64,000 bases of DNA from Proteobacteria bacterium SG_bin6. Lineage in GTDB: Bacteria > Pseudomonadota > Alphaproteobacteria > Sphingomonadales > Sphingomonadaceae. The notes below the pieces were generated by a model. It searched no databases. It saw only the letters and a program-made list of their open reading frames with translations, and was not told where the DNA came from. Positions 25,373 through 34,806 of this stretch are shown piece after piece. Numbering within the stretch: the stretch's first letter is position 1; every line of letters begins with the position of its first letter. A program made the translations under genes and the position numbers. The DNA lies in NCBI GenBank assembly GCA_002083435.1, contig LWDJ01000002.1, positions 62,001 through 126,000 of the forward strand, written 5' to 3'.

Positions 25373-27488
25373 GCCAGGGATGCGCGTCGCCCGCGCGTGC
25401 GACGGTGGTGACGTGGCGGTCCGAGAGAGTGATCGCGACCCCGCCGCTGCGCGCGAGCGCCGGACGATCGAGCTTTAGCCAGCGCGGCGCGCAGGCCTTG
25501 GGCAGGCGGCGTTCGCTGATCGCGATATCGGCCTCGGCGCAGGCGGCGATGAGCGCGGCATAGGGCACGGGATAGCTGCTGCGGGTCGCGAGGATGCGAA
25601 CGCGGCCGCCGGCCGCGCGGCGATCGACGAGGCACAGGTCGGGGCTGCAGCGCGCATCCTTGCTCGCGTCGATCAGCCAGGGGACGCCGGCCTCGCCGGC
25701 ATTCTCGCCCAGCAGCGCCTGGACATAGTAGCCGGTCCGCTCGCGCAGGATCGCGAGCCGACCATCGTCGAGCCGGAAGGCGACATGGCGGCCATCTCCG
25801 GTCACCAGTAGATCGGGCGCCGGGGTGAGCGCGGTCCATAACGCCCCAGCCAGCGCCGGCGCGAGTCCCCATAGCCGCCAGCGCGTTCGCCAAACCACCA
25901 GCCACAGCCCGCCGCCGATGATCAGCGCATAGGCCACGCTCGGCATCGCCGGCAGCAGCGCCACCGCGCCCGGCGCCGCCGCCGTCACGCGTGCGAGCCA
26001 CAGCAGCGCGTCGATAGCCACCCCCGTCACCGCCCAGAACGGCGCGCCGAGCCCAATCGCATCAGCGGCCAGCGCCAGCGCCTCGGCGGGCATCACGACA
26101 AAGGTGGTCAGCGGAATCGCGACGATATTGGCGAGCGCGCCGTAAACCCCCGCCTTGTGAAAATGGAACAGCCCGATCGGGATCAGTGCCGCCTCGACGA
26201 CGATGCCGGTCACCAGCAGCGCGACCATTTGCCGCCCGAGTCGTGCAACCAGCCCCTCCTCGCGGGGCGCGAGCCAGGCGCGCAGCGGCCCCGCCTCGCT
26301 CAAGGCGACGATGGTCGCGACCGCGGCGAATGACAATTGAAAGCTCGGCCCCATCAATGCCTCGGGCCACAGCGCGAGCACGACCAGCGCGCCGCTCGCC
26401 ACCAGCCGCAGCGTCAACGCCTCGCGCCCCAGCGCGAGCGCCGCCAGCACCAGCATCGCCGCGACACACGATCGCACCGTCGGCACCTCGGCGCCGGTGA
26501 GCAACGTATAGCCGATCGCGGCGACCGCCGCCGCCCCCGCCGCGATCAGCCGCAGCCGCAGATGCAGCGCCGCCCAGGGCCATAGCGCCAGCAGCCGCTC
26601 GACCAGCAGCATCACCGCACCGACCACGGCGGTGATGTGGAGGCCGCTCACCGACAGCAGATGCGCGAGCCCAGCGCGGCGCATCGCCTCGGCATCCTCC
26701 AGACCGATCGCGCCCTGATCGCCGGTCGCGAGCGCGGCGGCGACCCCGCCCGCGCTCCCCGGCAGCTTTTCGCGAATATGCGCGGCGAGGCCGGCGCGCA
26801 GGCTTCCCTGCCCGCGTCCGGCGACGAGCAGCGCGACCGGCGCCAGCCCTCGTCCGGTCGCCCCAATGCCCGCGAACCAGGCGACGCGTGCATAATCATA
26901 GGCGCCGGGCACCGCGGGTGGCGGCGGCGGCAACAGCCGCGCGCGCAGCCGCAGCTGGGCGCCCTCGCCCAACCCCGCCGGCGCATCCTCGACCGCGAGA
27001 TTCAGCCGCACGCGCGCTGGCACCGCGTTGATCGCGGGCGCCAACTGTTCAACCCGAAGCGTCAGCCGCACCAGCCCGCGCGGCGGCAAGGGCTCGACGC
27101 GCTCGACCCGCCCGGTGAGCGTCGCCACCAGCGGCCGCGTCAGCACCGGTGCCGCGACCCGTTCGGCGCGCACCCAGACCAGCGCGAGCCCGGCGGCGGC
27201 AAGACCGAAAGCGAACGCCGCGCTTCGTGCCGCGCGCCCCCCCGCCTGCACCGCCCAACAGCCCATGCCCAGCCCCGCGATCAGCAGCAGCGCGAGCGTC
27301 CAGCCGCGCGGGTCGGGCAGCGCGAACCACGAGGCGATGCCCGCGCCGAGTGCCACCGGCGTCAACAGGAACAGGCGGTCGGCCTCCGCCTCCAGCCGCC
27401 GCTCGAGCGCGCGCCGCCACCGCACGCCTGCGGCGATTTGAAGCGCGGGAAAGCCCGTGCTAGAGCGCGCCGCGCCGGTTCCGGCCAT
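25239..27488 (-). CDS. comEC: ComEC/Rec2 family DNA-uptake membrane channel
   Basis: ComEC moves single-stranded DNA across the inner membrane during transformation. The 749-residue protein has an N-terminal OB-like region after two membrane segments and a competence domain with the signature LAHLLSVSGLHITAVVG and ten or so hydrophobic helices. The C-terminal part lacks the HxHxDH metal motif of a metallo-beta-lactamase domain and is degenerate, ending in a Pro/Ala/Gly-rich tail (PASPAPAPASGG). That tail reads antisense through the end of lexA. The start ATG lies within a CATG that also contains the gltX start, leaving no intergenic space. Confidence 0.88.
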   Translation of the reverse strand: MAGTGAARSSTGFPALQIAAGVRWRRALERRLEAEADRLFLLTPVALGAGIASWFALPDPRGWTLALLLIAGLGMGCWAVQAGGRAARSAAFAFGLAAAGLALVWVRAERVAAPVLTRPLVATLTGRVERVEPLPPRGLVRLTLRVEQLAPAINAVPARVRLNLAVEDAPAGLGEGAQLRLRARLLPPPPPAVPGAYDYARVAWFAGIGATGRGLAPVALLVAGRGQGSLRAGLAAHIREKLPGSAGGVAAALATGDQGAIGLEDAEAMRRAGLAHLLSVSGLHITAVVGAVMLLVERLLALWPWAALHLRLRLIAAGAAAVAAIGYTLLTGAEVPTVRSCVAAMLVLAALALGREALTLRLVASGALVVLALWPEALMGPSFQLSFAAVATIVALSEAGPLRAWLAPREEGLVARLGRQMVALLVTGIVVEAALIPIGLFHFHKAGVYGALANIVAIPLTTFVVMPAEALALAADAIGLGAPFWAVTGVAIDALLWLARVTAAAPGAVALLPAMPSVAYALIIGGGLWLVVWRTRWRLWGLAPALAGALWTALTPAPDLLVTGDGRHVAFRLDDGRLAILRERTGYYVQALLGENAGEAGVPWLIDASKDARCSPDLCLVDRRAAGGRVRILATRSSYPVPYAALIAACAEADIAISERRLPKACAPRWLKLDRPALARSGGVAITLSDRHVTTVARAGDAHPWLSRSDAAARPASPAPAPASGGSAADHKRDWRDRAVPSSPRGGNI

Positions 27489-28956
27489 GGTTTTTCTTCA
27501 GTTGGAGCAGCCGCGCTTGGCCGCCGATCCTCAGAACGTCGTCACCCGTTTCGCCCCGTCGCCCACCGGGTTCCTGCACATTGGCGGCGCCCGCACCGCG
27601 TTGTTCAACTGGCTGTTCGCGCGGGCGCGGGGCGGCAAGTTCCTGCTGCGGATCGAGGATACCGACCGCGTCCGATCGACCGATGCGGCGATCGCCGCGA
27701 TCCTCGATGGGATGCAGTGGCTCGGCCTCGATTGGGACGGGCCGGAGACCTATCAATTCGCCCGCGCCGGGCGTCACGCCGAAGTCGCGCACCAGCTGCT
27801 CGCGAGCGGCCACGCCTATAAGTGCTTCGCAGCCCCCGAGGAGCTGACCGCTTTGCGCGCGGCGCAGGCGGCCGCCAAGCAGCCGATCCGCTATGACGGC
27901 CGCTGGCGCGATCGCGATCCGGCCGAAGGCGGCGACAAGCCCTTCGTCGTGCGCCTGAAAGCGCCGCGTGAGGGCGCGACGACGATCGTCGATCGCGTTC
28001 AGGGCGACGTCACCGTCCAGAATAGCGAAATCGACGATTTCGTTCTGCTCCGTTCCGATGGCACGCCCACCTATATGCTCGCCGTCGTGGTCGACGATCA
28101 CGACATGGGCGTGACGCATGTTATTCGCGGCGATGATCACCTGAACAACGCGTTTCGCCAACTCCCCATCATCAAGGCGATGGGCTGGCCAGAGCCGGTC
28201 TATGCCCATGTGCCGATGATTCACGGGGCGGATGGCGGCAAAATGTCGAAACGCCACGGCGCCGTCGGGGTGGACAGCTATCGCGACGAGCTCGGCATCC
28301 TGCCCGAGGCGCTGTTCAACTATCTGCTCCGGCTCGGCTGGGGGCATGGCGATGCCGAGATCATCAGCCGCGAGCAGGCGATCGAGTGGTTCGCGCTCGA
28401 TGGGGTGGGTCGCAGCCCGGCGCGGTTCGATCTGAAGAAGCTCGAGAACCTCAACGGCCATTATCTGCGCGAGGCCGATGATGCCCGGCTTGCCGCGCTC
28501 CTCGCCGATCGACTGCCGTTCAAGCCGGACGCGGCGCAACAGGGCCTGCTGCAACGCGCAATGCCCGCGCTGAAACCACGCGCCGCCAATTTGAACGACC
28601 TGGCCACCGGCACCGCCTTCCTATTCGCCCAGCGGCCGCTCATGCTTGACGAGGACGCGACCAAGCTGCTCGGCGGTCCGGCGCGCGGCCTGCTCGCCCA
28701 GGCCCATGCCGCGCTTGACGCGGTTGCGGCATGGGATACGTCAAATCTGGAAGACGCGGTGCGTAACGTCGCCGAAACCGCCGGCGTAACGCTGGGGCAA
28801 GTCGCGCAGCCGCTGCGGGCGGCGCTGACGGGCCGCAAGACCTCGCCCGGGATTTTCGAAGTGCTCGAACTGCTCGGGCGCGGGGAAAGCCTGGGGCGCA
28901 TCGCCGATCAACTGGCCGAGCCGGCCGCCGAGACCAAGAAGGAGCAGGACGCATGA
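27487..28956 (+). CDS. gltX: Glutamyl-tRNA synthetase
   Basis: GltX charges tRNA-Glu with glutamate. From ATG 27487 the protein has 489 residues. The class I signatures are FAPSPTGFLHIGGARTALFN (HIGH-type) and KMSKRHG (KMSKS-type). The N-terminal 17 residues before NVVTRFAPSPTG are longer than usual; a TTG at 27517 would give a more typical start. The ATG overlaps the comEC ATG on the other strand. Its stop overlaps gltA as ATGA. Confidence 0.94.
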   Translation: MVFLQLEQPRLAADPQNVVTRFAPSPTGFLHIGGARTALFNWLFARARGGKFLLRIEDTDRVRSTDAAIAAILDGMQWLGLDWDGPETYQFARAGRHAEVAHQLLASGHAYKCFAAPEELTALRAAQAAAKQPIRYDGRWRDRDPAEGGDKPFVVRLKAPREGATTIVDRVQGDVTVQNSEIDDFVLLRSDGTPTYMLAVVVDDHDMGVTHVIRGDDHLNNAFRQLPIIKAMGWPEPVYAHVPMIHGADGGKMSKRHGAVGVDSYRDELGILPEALFNYLLRLGWGHGDAEIISREQAIEWFALDGVGRSPARFDLKKLENLNGHYLREADDARLAALLADRLPFKPDAAQQGLLQRAMPALKPRAANLNDLATGTAFLFAQRPLMLDEDATKLLGGPARGLLAQAHAALDAVAAWDTSNLEDAVRNVAETAGVTLGQVAQPLRAALTGRKTSPGIFEVLELLGRGESLGRIADQLAEPAAETKKEQDA

Positions 28957-30236
28957 CCGAAACCGCCAAGCTCACCACCGCAGGCGCCGACCATGATTAT
29001 GCGGTGCGCGCCGGGACGATCGGCCCCAAAGTCATCGATATCAGGAAGCTCTATGCCCAGACGGGCATGTTCACTTTCGATCCCGGCTTCACGTCAACCG
29101 CGAGCTGCGAATCAGGGCTGACCTATATTGATGGCGACGAGGGCGTGCTGCTCCACCGCGGCTATCCGATCGGCCAGCTCGCCGAACATTCGAGCTTCAT
29201 GGAAGTCTGCTATCTGCTGCTCAACGGCGAACTGCCCAGCCAGGACGAGCTCGACAGCTTCAGCCACACCATCACCCGCCACACGATGCTGCACGAGCAG
29301 CTGGCGACCTTCTATCGCGGCTTCCGGCGTGACGCGCACCCGATGGCGGTGATGTGCGGCGTGGTCGGCGCACTTTCCGCCTTCTATCACGATTCGACCG
29401 ACATCACCGATCCGCGCCAGCGGATGATCGCGAGCCACCGGCTGATCGCCAAGATGCCGACCATCGCGGCGATGGCGTATAAATATTCGATCGGTCAGCC
29501 CTTCCTCTATCCCAAGAACTCGCTGAGCTACACCGGCAATTTCCTGCGGATGACCTTCGGCGTGCCGGCCGAGGAATATGAGGTGAACCCCGTCGTCGAG
29601 CGCGCGCTCGATCGCATCTTCATCCTCCACGCCGATCACGAGCAGAATGCGTCGACCTCGACCGTGCGGCTGGCGGGTTCGTCGGGGGCCAATCCGTTCG
29701 CGTGCATCGCGGCGGGCATCGCCTGCCTGTGGGGGCCGGCGCATGGCGGCGCGAACGAGGCGGCGCTCAACATGCTGCGCGAGATCGGCACCCCCGACCG
29801 CATCCCGCATTATATCGAGCGCGCCAAGGACAAGAATGATCCCTTCCGCCTGATGGGCTTCGGCCACCGCGTGTACAAGAATTACGATCCGCGCGCGACG
29901 GTGATGCAGCAGACGGTGCGCGAAGTGTTCAAGTCACTGGGCGTGACCGACCCGGTGTTCGAAACCGCGCTGCGGCTCGAGGAGATCGCGCTGAAGGACG
30001 ATTACTTCATCGAGAAGAAGCTGTTCCCCAATGTCGACTTCTATTCGGGCGTGATCCTGTCGGCGATCGGCTTCCCGACGACGATGTTCACCGCCCTGTT
30101 CGCGCTCGCCCGCACCGTGGGCTGGGTCGCGCAGTGGAACGAGATGATCGCCGATCCCGAACAGAAGATCGGCCGCCCGCGCCAGCTCTACACCGGGCCG
30201 GTGCAGCGCGATTATGTGCCGCTCAGCAAGCGCTGA
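28953..30236 (+). CDS. gltA: Citrate synthase (type II)
   Basis: Citrate synthase condenses oxaloacetate and acetyl-CoA to start the TCA cycle. The 427-residue protein has the hexameric type II layout with active-site His in GFGHRVYKNYDPRA, a histidine segment LHADHEQNASTST and the N-terminal LLHRGYPIGQLA. The ATG overlaps the gltX stop by four bases. Confidence 0.95.
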   Translation: MTETAKLTTAGADHDYAVRAGTIGPKVIDIRKLYAQTGMFTFDPGFTSTASCESGLTYIDGDEGVLLHRGYPIGQLAEHSSFMEVCYLLLNGELPSQDELDSFSHTITRHTMLHEQLATFYRGFRRDAHPMAVMCGVVGALSAFYHDSTDITDPRQRMIASHRLIAKMPTIAAMAYKYSIGQPFLYPKNSLSYTGNFLRMTFGVPAEEYEVNPVVERALDRIFILHADHEQNASTSTVRLAGSSGANPFACIAAGIACLWGPAHGGANEAALNMLREIGTPDRIPHYIERAKDKNDPFRLMGFGHRVYKNYDPRATVMQQTVREVFKSLGVTDPVFETALRLEEIALKDDYFIEKKLFPNVDFYSGVILSAIGFPTTMFTALFALARTVGWVAQWNEMIADPEQKIGRPRQLYTGPVQRDYVPLSKR

Positions 30237-30239
30237 GCG

Positions 30240-30428
30240 ATGAAGCGCGCCCTCGCGATCCTCGGCGTGCTGATGATCGCGATGGGCTCGCTCTGGGTGT
30301 GCCAGGGGCTCGGCTGGGTCCATTGGCCGCCCGAAAGCTTCATGCTCGATCAGCGGCCCTGGGCGTGGCGCGGGGGTGTGGTGGCGATACTGGGAGTAGC
30401 GCTACTGCTGTGGGCGCGGCGGCAGTAA
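30240..30428 (+). CDS. Small two-helix membrane protein
   Basis: The 62-residue product has two hydrophobic segments, ALAILGVLMIAMGSLWVCQG and GGVVAILGVALLLWARR, linked by a Trp/Pro-rich turn. It begins three bases after the gltA stop, so it probably shares the gltX-gltA transcript. I recognise no function. Confidence 0.55.
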   Translation: MKRALAILGVLMIAMGSLWVCQGLGWVHWPPESFMLDQRPWAWRGGVVAILGVALLLWARRQ

Positions 30429-30494
30429 AGAGAATAGTGCTGCGGCCAGTGCAGCACGTATGATGGCCATTTAGACTGCTCGTTGCCGGACCGG

Positions 30495-30761
30495 TTAATA
30501 GTGGAAGCGGCACTGGGCGATTTCGAGCGACTGTTCCGGCGCCCGACCCGCGACGCGGTAAACCAATCGATCCTCCGACGTCAGCCGGCGTGACCACCAG
30601 CCGGCCAGATCACCCTTCAGCGGCTCCGGCTTGCCCCTCCCCTTGAAAGGACTACGACGGCACTCATCGATGAGCTCGTTGAGCTTGGCCAAGACCTTTG
30701 GATCGGCGTCGATCCAATAGCGATAATCGTCCCAAGCAGCATCCGAGAAAATCAGCTTCAC
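30495..30761 (-). CDS. yoeB: YoeB-family mRNA interferase toxin
   Basis: The 88-residue protein starts MKLIFSDAAWDDYRYW and ends IAQCRFHY, the classic YoeB profile. YoeB cuts mRNA at the ribosome. The Glu in LNELIDECRR, Arg in WWSRRLTSEDRLVYRV and the terminal His-Tyr match known catalytic positions. It overlaps the antitoxin stop by four bases, as usual for this system. Confidence 0.93.
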   Translation of the reverse strand: MKLIFSDAAWDDYRYWIDADPKVLAKLNELIDECRRSPFKGRGKPEPLKGDLAGWWSRRLTSEDRLVYRVAGRAPEQSLEIAQCRFHY

Positions 30762-31021
30762 GTGCGGGTCGGCTCGATCAGGCTGCGCTCGGTCCCCTTA
30801 CCTGCATCGAGCTGCGCAATCGACTCGCGCAGCGCGCGAGCATTGGCGGGCGTCGAGAGCAGGTGCATCGTCTCCCGGATGGCGTTCCAGCGATCGAGCG
30901 ACACGATCACGGCCGGCTTGCCGTTCTTGCGGGTGACCACCACTTCCTCGTGATCCTCGACCACACGATCGAGCACATCCTTTAGCCGCGCGCGCGCATC
31001 GGTATAGTTGAGAACTTCCAT
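30758..31021 (-). CDS. yefM: YefM-family antitoxin
   Basis: From the ATG at 31021 the 87-residue protein begins MEVLNYTDARARLKDVLDRV and contains EEVVVTRKNGKPAVIVSLD, both Phd/YefM signatures. It binds operator DNA and neutralises the YoeB toxin. The first four residues of a longer frame (31033) are less likely. It precedes yoeB, the standard order. Confidence 0.92.
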   Translation of the reverse strand: MEVLNYTDARARLKDVLDRVVEDHEEVVVTRKNGKPAVIVSLDRWNAIRETMHLLSTPANARALRESIAQLDAGKGTERSLIEPTRT

Positions 31022-31048
31022 TTGGCGAACCACCTTTCGCCAGCTATA

Positions 31049-31066
31049 TGTACGTCCTGAGGTACA
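31049..31066. promoter_or_regulatory. Palindromic operator upstream of yefM-yoeB
   Basis: TGTAC and GTACA form an inverted repeat with an eight-base centre, 28 bases upstream of the antitoxin start. YefM-YoeB is known to bind palindromes with a TGTACA core in its own promoter, so this is a likely autoregulatory site. Confidence 0.5.
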
Positions 31067-31084
31067 ACTACAAGCTCGCGCTCG

Positions 31085-32428
31085 TCACCGCCCCGGCAAC
31101 CAGAAGCTAAACCGCGCCCCCTGCCCCGGCGCGCTGTCAACCGTCAGGTCGCCACCCATTGCGCGGGCCAGGCGGCGGGCGATGTAGAGGCCGAGGCCGC
31201 TGCCGCCGGGCTCGCTCTTGTCGACCCGCTCGAACTTGTCGAAAATGCGCGCCTGGTCTTCGATCGCGATGCCCTTGCCCTGATCGGCGACCACGATCAG
31301 CGCGCGGCCTTCTTCCTGCTCGGCGCGGACCCAGACCATCGCGTCGGCGGGGGAATAGCGCACCGCGTTGCCGATCAGATTGACCATGATCTGCAAAGCG
31401 CGCCGAAACTCGCCGGTCGCGGGGAGCGCTTCGTCGGCCGCGGGCTTGTCGATCCGCACCCGGCGCTCGGCGGCGCGCAGCTGGAGCAGCCCCGCGGCGC
31501 GGCGGGCAACATCGGCCAAATCGATCGCCTCGGCGGCTGGACGGAAATCAGGGCGTTCGATCGCCTGGAGATCAACCAGATCGTCGACCAAGGCGAGCAG
31601 ATGGCGCCCGGCCGAGGCGATGTCGGCCGCGTAATCGGCATAGTCCTGGCGCAGTGGCCCCTCTGCCTGGGCATGGATGCTGTCGGCATGGGCGATGATA
31701 CGGCCGAGCGGCGCGCGCAGCGCGGCGTCGAGCCGTTCGGCGAACGCCGACGTCACCGGCGCGGCGGCGGGTGGCGCCAGTTCGCTCACCGCCCCCTCGA
31801 TTCCCGCGAAGCCGCCCAGCGTATCGAGGCGCGGCGCCGCGCTGAGGCGCAGCTTCACGCCCGTCCCGCGCAATTCGGCGGGCTGATCGACCAGCCGTTC
31901 GCGCATCGCGAGCGCGCCCAGCATTGGCACCACACCCTGCGCGTCCTCTTCCAGCCGAAACAGCCGGGTGAGCGGCTGGCCAAGTAGCGTCTTCATATCG
32001 AGGCCATGACGGGCGAGCGCGTCGGCGGACAGGCTCGTCAGCCGCAAACTGGCATCGGTTGCGAAGCGCCAGCTGCCTTCGGCGGCGACGAAATCGACCA
32101 GCCGTTCGGGTGCCGCCGCCGCTTCCCAGGGGCGACGCGGACGCCAGCCGGTAATCGCCAGCCGCACCCCCGCCACGGTCGGCTCGGCGCGGACCCACAT
32201 GTCGATATCGTCCTCGCCCTCGGCCACCACCACCGCGCGGCTGACAAGCACGCCCAGCCGCTGCGCGAGGCGCGCCAGTCGCGCCAGTGCCGGCACCGCG
32301 AGCGGCGCCCCGACCCCGCCACCGGCGCGATCGTTGAGCGCGCTCAGCCGATCATCGGCCTGCACCAGCCGACCCTGCGGGTCGATCAGGCCGCGCACGA
32401 TCGGCAAGGCGGGGTCAATCAGGTTCAT
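31085..32428 (-). CDS. Histidine-kinase-like protein without a phosphoacceptor His
   Basis: The 447-residue soluble protein has an N-terminal PAS-like region (about 1-220), a dimerisation-type helix pair and a C-terminal ATPase domain. The ATP-binding motifs are intact: NLIGNAVRYSP with N354, DQGKGIA (D382), FDKFER and GGSGLGLYI. In the H-box, where kinases have SHELRTPL, this protein reads DAALRAPL (residues 234-241), so Ala235 replaces the His and Ala236 the Glu. The next His (position 247, in IIAHADS) is about twelve residues away. It may therefore sense and bind nucleotide without autophosphorylating. Its ATG overlaps the DUF2336 stop (ATGA). Confidence 0.8.
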   Translation of the reverse strand: MNLIDPALPIVRGLIDPQGRLVQADDRLSALNDRAGGGVGAPLAVPALARLARLAQRLGVLVSRAVVVAEGEDDIDMWVRAEPTVAGVRLAITGWRPRRPWEAAAAPERLVDFVAAEGSWRFATDASLRLTSLSADALARHGLDMKTLLGQPLTRLFRLEEDAQGVVPMLGALAMRERLVDQPAELRGTGVKLRLSAAPRLDTLGGFAGIEGAVSELAPPAAAPVTSAFAERLDAALRAPLGRIIAHADSIHAQAEGPLRQDYADYAADIASAGRHLLALVDDLVDLQAIERPDFRPAAEAIDLADVARRAAGLLQLRAAERRVRIDKPAADEALPATGEFRRALQIMVNLIGNAVRYSPADAMVWVRAEQEEGRALIVVADQGKGIAIEDQARIFDKFERVDKSEPGGSGLGLYIARRLARAMGGDLTVDSAPGQGARFSFWLPGR

Positions 32429-33531
32429 GCAAGCGCCCTCGCCAGCCGCACCAGGCTCGCGCGGAAGTCGGGATGGAGCCTGAGCGGCGCGAGCGCGGCG
32501 CGGGCGTCGGCGGGTGGGATCGCGAGGATCGCCGGGAGCTGATCGGCAAAGGCCTCGAGGTCGCGCGCCGGCTCACTATCGGCGAGCGCGAGCCCGATCC
32601 GCGCGATCGCTGCGCGCGCCAGCCCCGCCGCGCGCAAGGCAAGCCACAAGCGATCGGGCACGGGATCGAGCAACACGTCACGAACAATGTCATAATCCAG
32701 GCCCAACGCTTGCGCGAGCAAGGCGATGGCGAGCGCGACACGGCGATCGCTCAATGCCTCGACCAGCAGCGCGCCCAGTTCGGTCGCTGACGGAGCGAGC
32801 GCGACCGCGAGCCGCATCGCCACCGCCTCCAGCCGCTCGCCCTCGTCATGCTCGGCGAGCACGCCGAGCGTTGCATCGCTGAGCGCGGCGTCGATCCGGG
32901 CTTGCTCGGTCAAGGGCCGCGGTGACAGTTCGGCGCGGAGCACGGCGGCAGCGGCCCACACTAGCTGATGATGGCATTCAGCCGGCAGATCGCTGTGCTG
33001 CGGCTTTGCGAGACCATCGCGGCGCTTTGCCTCGGCCACCATCAAGGCGCTGGCGAGATTGGCGACGGCGGGGTCGGGATGTTCGACCAGGCGGACGATC
33101 AGGCTCGGCCGGTCGGCCCTTTCGGGCGCGGCGGTGACGAGGGTGTCGGCGAGCGCCGCCTGGCGCGCACGGCCGATCATTTCGCGCATCAGCCCGCGAT
33201 CGGCGAGCATCCCGGCGGCGGCGAGCGTCGTGTGGACGCTCGGCCCACGCTGGTCGACCGCGAGCGCGAGCTCCCCCGCGCCACGCTCCGCGAGCAGGCG
33301 GCTCGTCCTATGGCGCAGCGCGCGCTCGATCAGACCGCACTGGTCGGCGAAGTTTTCATGTACCAAGGCGCGGGTGCGCTCGCTCAGCCGCCAGGCATCA
33401 GGCAAGCCGAGATCGTCGATCGCGGCTGCAAGGCGGCGATCGGCGCTTACGTCATCGCCTGCCCCGCGCGCGAGCAAACGGCCGGCGTTCGCGCGAACGC
33501 CCTCGTCGATGTCGCCTTGATCGACCGACAT
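32425..33531 (-). CDS. DUF2336 protein
   Basis: The 368-residue protein is all-helical and Ala/Leu/Arg-rich, with RLVEHPDPAVANLASALMVA and LGLDYDIVRDVLLDPVPDRL typical of DUF2336 proteins. These are common in alphaproteobacteria, often beside signalling genes; no biochemical function is known to me. No membrane segment is visible. It is translationally coupled to the kinase-like gene downstream by ATGA overlap, suggesting a shared pathway. Confidence 0.75.
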   Translation of the reverse strand: MSVDQGDIDEGVRANAGRLLARGAGDDVSADRRLAAAIDDLGLPDAWRLSERTRALVHENFADQCGLIERALRHRTSRLLAERGAGELALAVDQRGPSVHTTLAAAGMLADRGLMREMIGRARQAALADTLVTAAPERADRPSLIVRLVEHPDPAVANLASALMVAEAKRRDGLAKPQHSDLPAECHHQLVWAAAAVLRAELSPRPLTEQARIDAALSDATLGVLAEHDEGERLEAVAMRLAVALAPSATELGALLVEALSDRRVALAIALLAQALGLDYDIVRDVLLDPVPDRLWLALRAAGLARAAIARIGLALADSEPARDLEAFADQLPAILAIPPADARAALAPLRLHPDFRASLVRLARALA

Positions 33532-33566
33532 GCCAAACGGCCTAGGGAAACAAGATTAAATTCAGG

Positions 33567-34748
33567 CTAAGCCTTTTCGCGCCCGGCCTCAATGGCCGCC
33601 GCCAGCGCCGCGCCGGCATAGACCGCCGCCGCGAGTAATCCGGCAAGCGCTTGGCCGGCAGCGACGAACGGCAGCAGCACGAGCGGATAGGCGGACGGAC
33701 TCGGCCACCAGCGACGCCGGCGTTCGGGCGGCGCCGCGCGTTCGAGCAATGCCCCCAGGCCGATCAGCGCGGCGGCGGCGATCGGGCCGCTCGCGGTCGC
33801 ATCGGCGCGCCACAGGTTAAGCCCGAGCAGCACCGCGCCGGCGCCACTGGCGATCACCGCGCCAAGCCGCACCGCGCCCGCCAGCCGCAGCTCGTCGCGC
33901 AGCCAAGCGAGCGCGCCGCCAAGCGCCCAGCCGATATGCGCGAGCGCGACCAGCGCCACCCCCGCGCTCGCCCAGCCCATCGCGAGCAATGCCAGGCCGA
34001 TCAGCGTCAGCACCGCGCTCGCGCCCGCGACCGTCGCGCTCATCACCGCGCGTGGCAACACCAGCGGCAACAACGCGCGAGCGAGCGGCGCGATCACCAG
34101 CCGGTCAGCCCAGGTGACGCGCCCCCCGAGTTCCGCGCCGACCACTGCCTGGTTGCGCGCCTGCAGCGGCGCCGCGCTCGCCTCGATCCCATGGCTCGCC
34201 CGCGCCGCGCCGCCGGGTAGCGTGATCAGCTCCGGGCGCGCCTGCGCCGCGACGCGCAGCAGCGTGGATTGGAAGTCGTAATCGGCCGGCAGCCGCGCGA
34301 CATCGGCAAGGCGGCGCACGCTCACCCGCGCCATACCGGCCCAGATGGCGTCACGCCCGACGCGCTCGAGCCCCGGCAGCGCATCCGCGTCGCTCGTCAC
34401 GAGCAGTGCGTCGCCTTGCGCGGCGGCGAGCGGTGCGATCGTTTCGGCGGTCGTAACCAGGCCGTCGGCCATCACCAGCAGTTCGGCGAGCGGATGCAGC
34501 TTCGCCACCGCTTCGCTCGCACCGCGCACCGCGTCGATCGCGATGCCGTGGCGCGCCATGCGGTTCACCGCGCCGAGCAGTTCGGGGGTGAGCCGTTCGA
34601 CCACAACCACGATTTGCCCCGCGCCCGCGCCCGCGAGCAGCCGCGCTTGGAACTCGATCAGGCTGTGCCCGCCAAAGGGCAGAGTCGCGACCAGCGTCTC
34701 GGGGCTGTCGTCGGCATCGGCAATCGCGAAAAGGAGTCCGGCAAGCAT
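33567..34748 (-). CDS. Nucleotidyltransferase-like domain fused to membrane helices
   Basis: Starting at ATG 34748 gives a 393-residue protein beginning MLAGLLFAIADADDSPETLV. The first half resembles MobA/sugar-nucleotidyltransferase folds (TLPFGGHSLIEFQARLLAGA, then LLVMADGLVTT in place of the usual aspartate-rich loop). The second half has about five hydrophobic segments (for example ALLPLVLPRAVMSATVAG and VLTLIGLALLAMGWASAG). CDP-alcohol transferase motif residues are not seen, so the membrane part is not an obvious lipid synthase. A longer frame to 34856 overlaps the Hpt-like gene. Function unknown; perhaps a degenerate transferase kept for a structural or signalling role. Confidence 0.6.
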   Translation of the reverse strand: MLAGLLFAIADADDSPETLVATLPFGGHSLIEFQARLLAGAGAGQIVVVVERLTPELLGAVNRMARHGIAIDAVRGASEAVAKLHPLAELLVMADGLVTTAETIAPLAAAQGDALLVTSDADALPGLERVGRDAIWAGMARVSVRRLADVARLPADYDFQSTLLRVAAQARPELITLPGGAARASHGIEASAAPLQARNQAVVGAELGGRVTWADRLVIAPLARALLPLVLPRAVMSATVAGASAVLTLIGLALLAMGWASAGVALVALAHIGWALGGALAWLRDELRLAGAVRLGAVIASGAGAVLLGLNLWRADATASGPIAAAALIGLGALLERAAPPERRRRWWPSPSAYPLVLLPFVAAGQALAGLLAAAVYAGAALAAAIEAGREKA

Positions 34749-34806
34749 TGGCGAGGGGCTTAAGCGAGCGCGCGCCGCTTGGCAAAGCCCCGTTGGCGCG
34801 AGCGGC

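Noticed and set aside
28042..28055. GTTC-N6-GTTC inside gltX as an SOS box
   Set aside because: Spacing is six, not seven, and it lies inside coding sequence.
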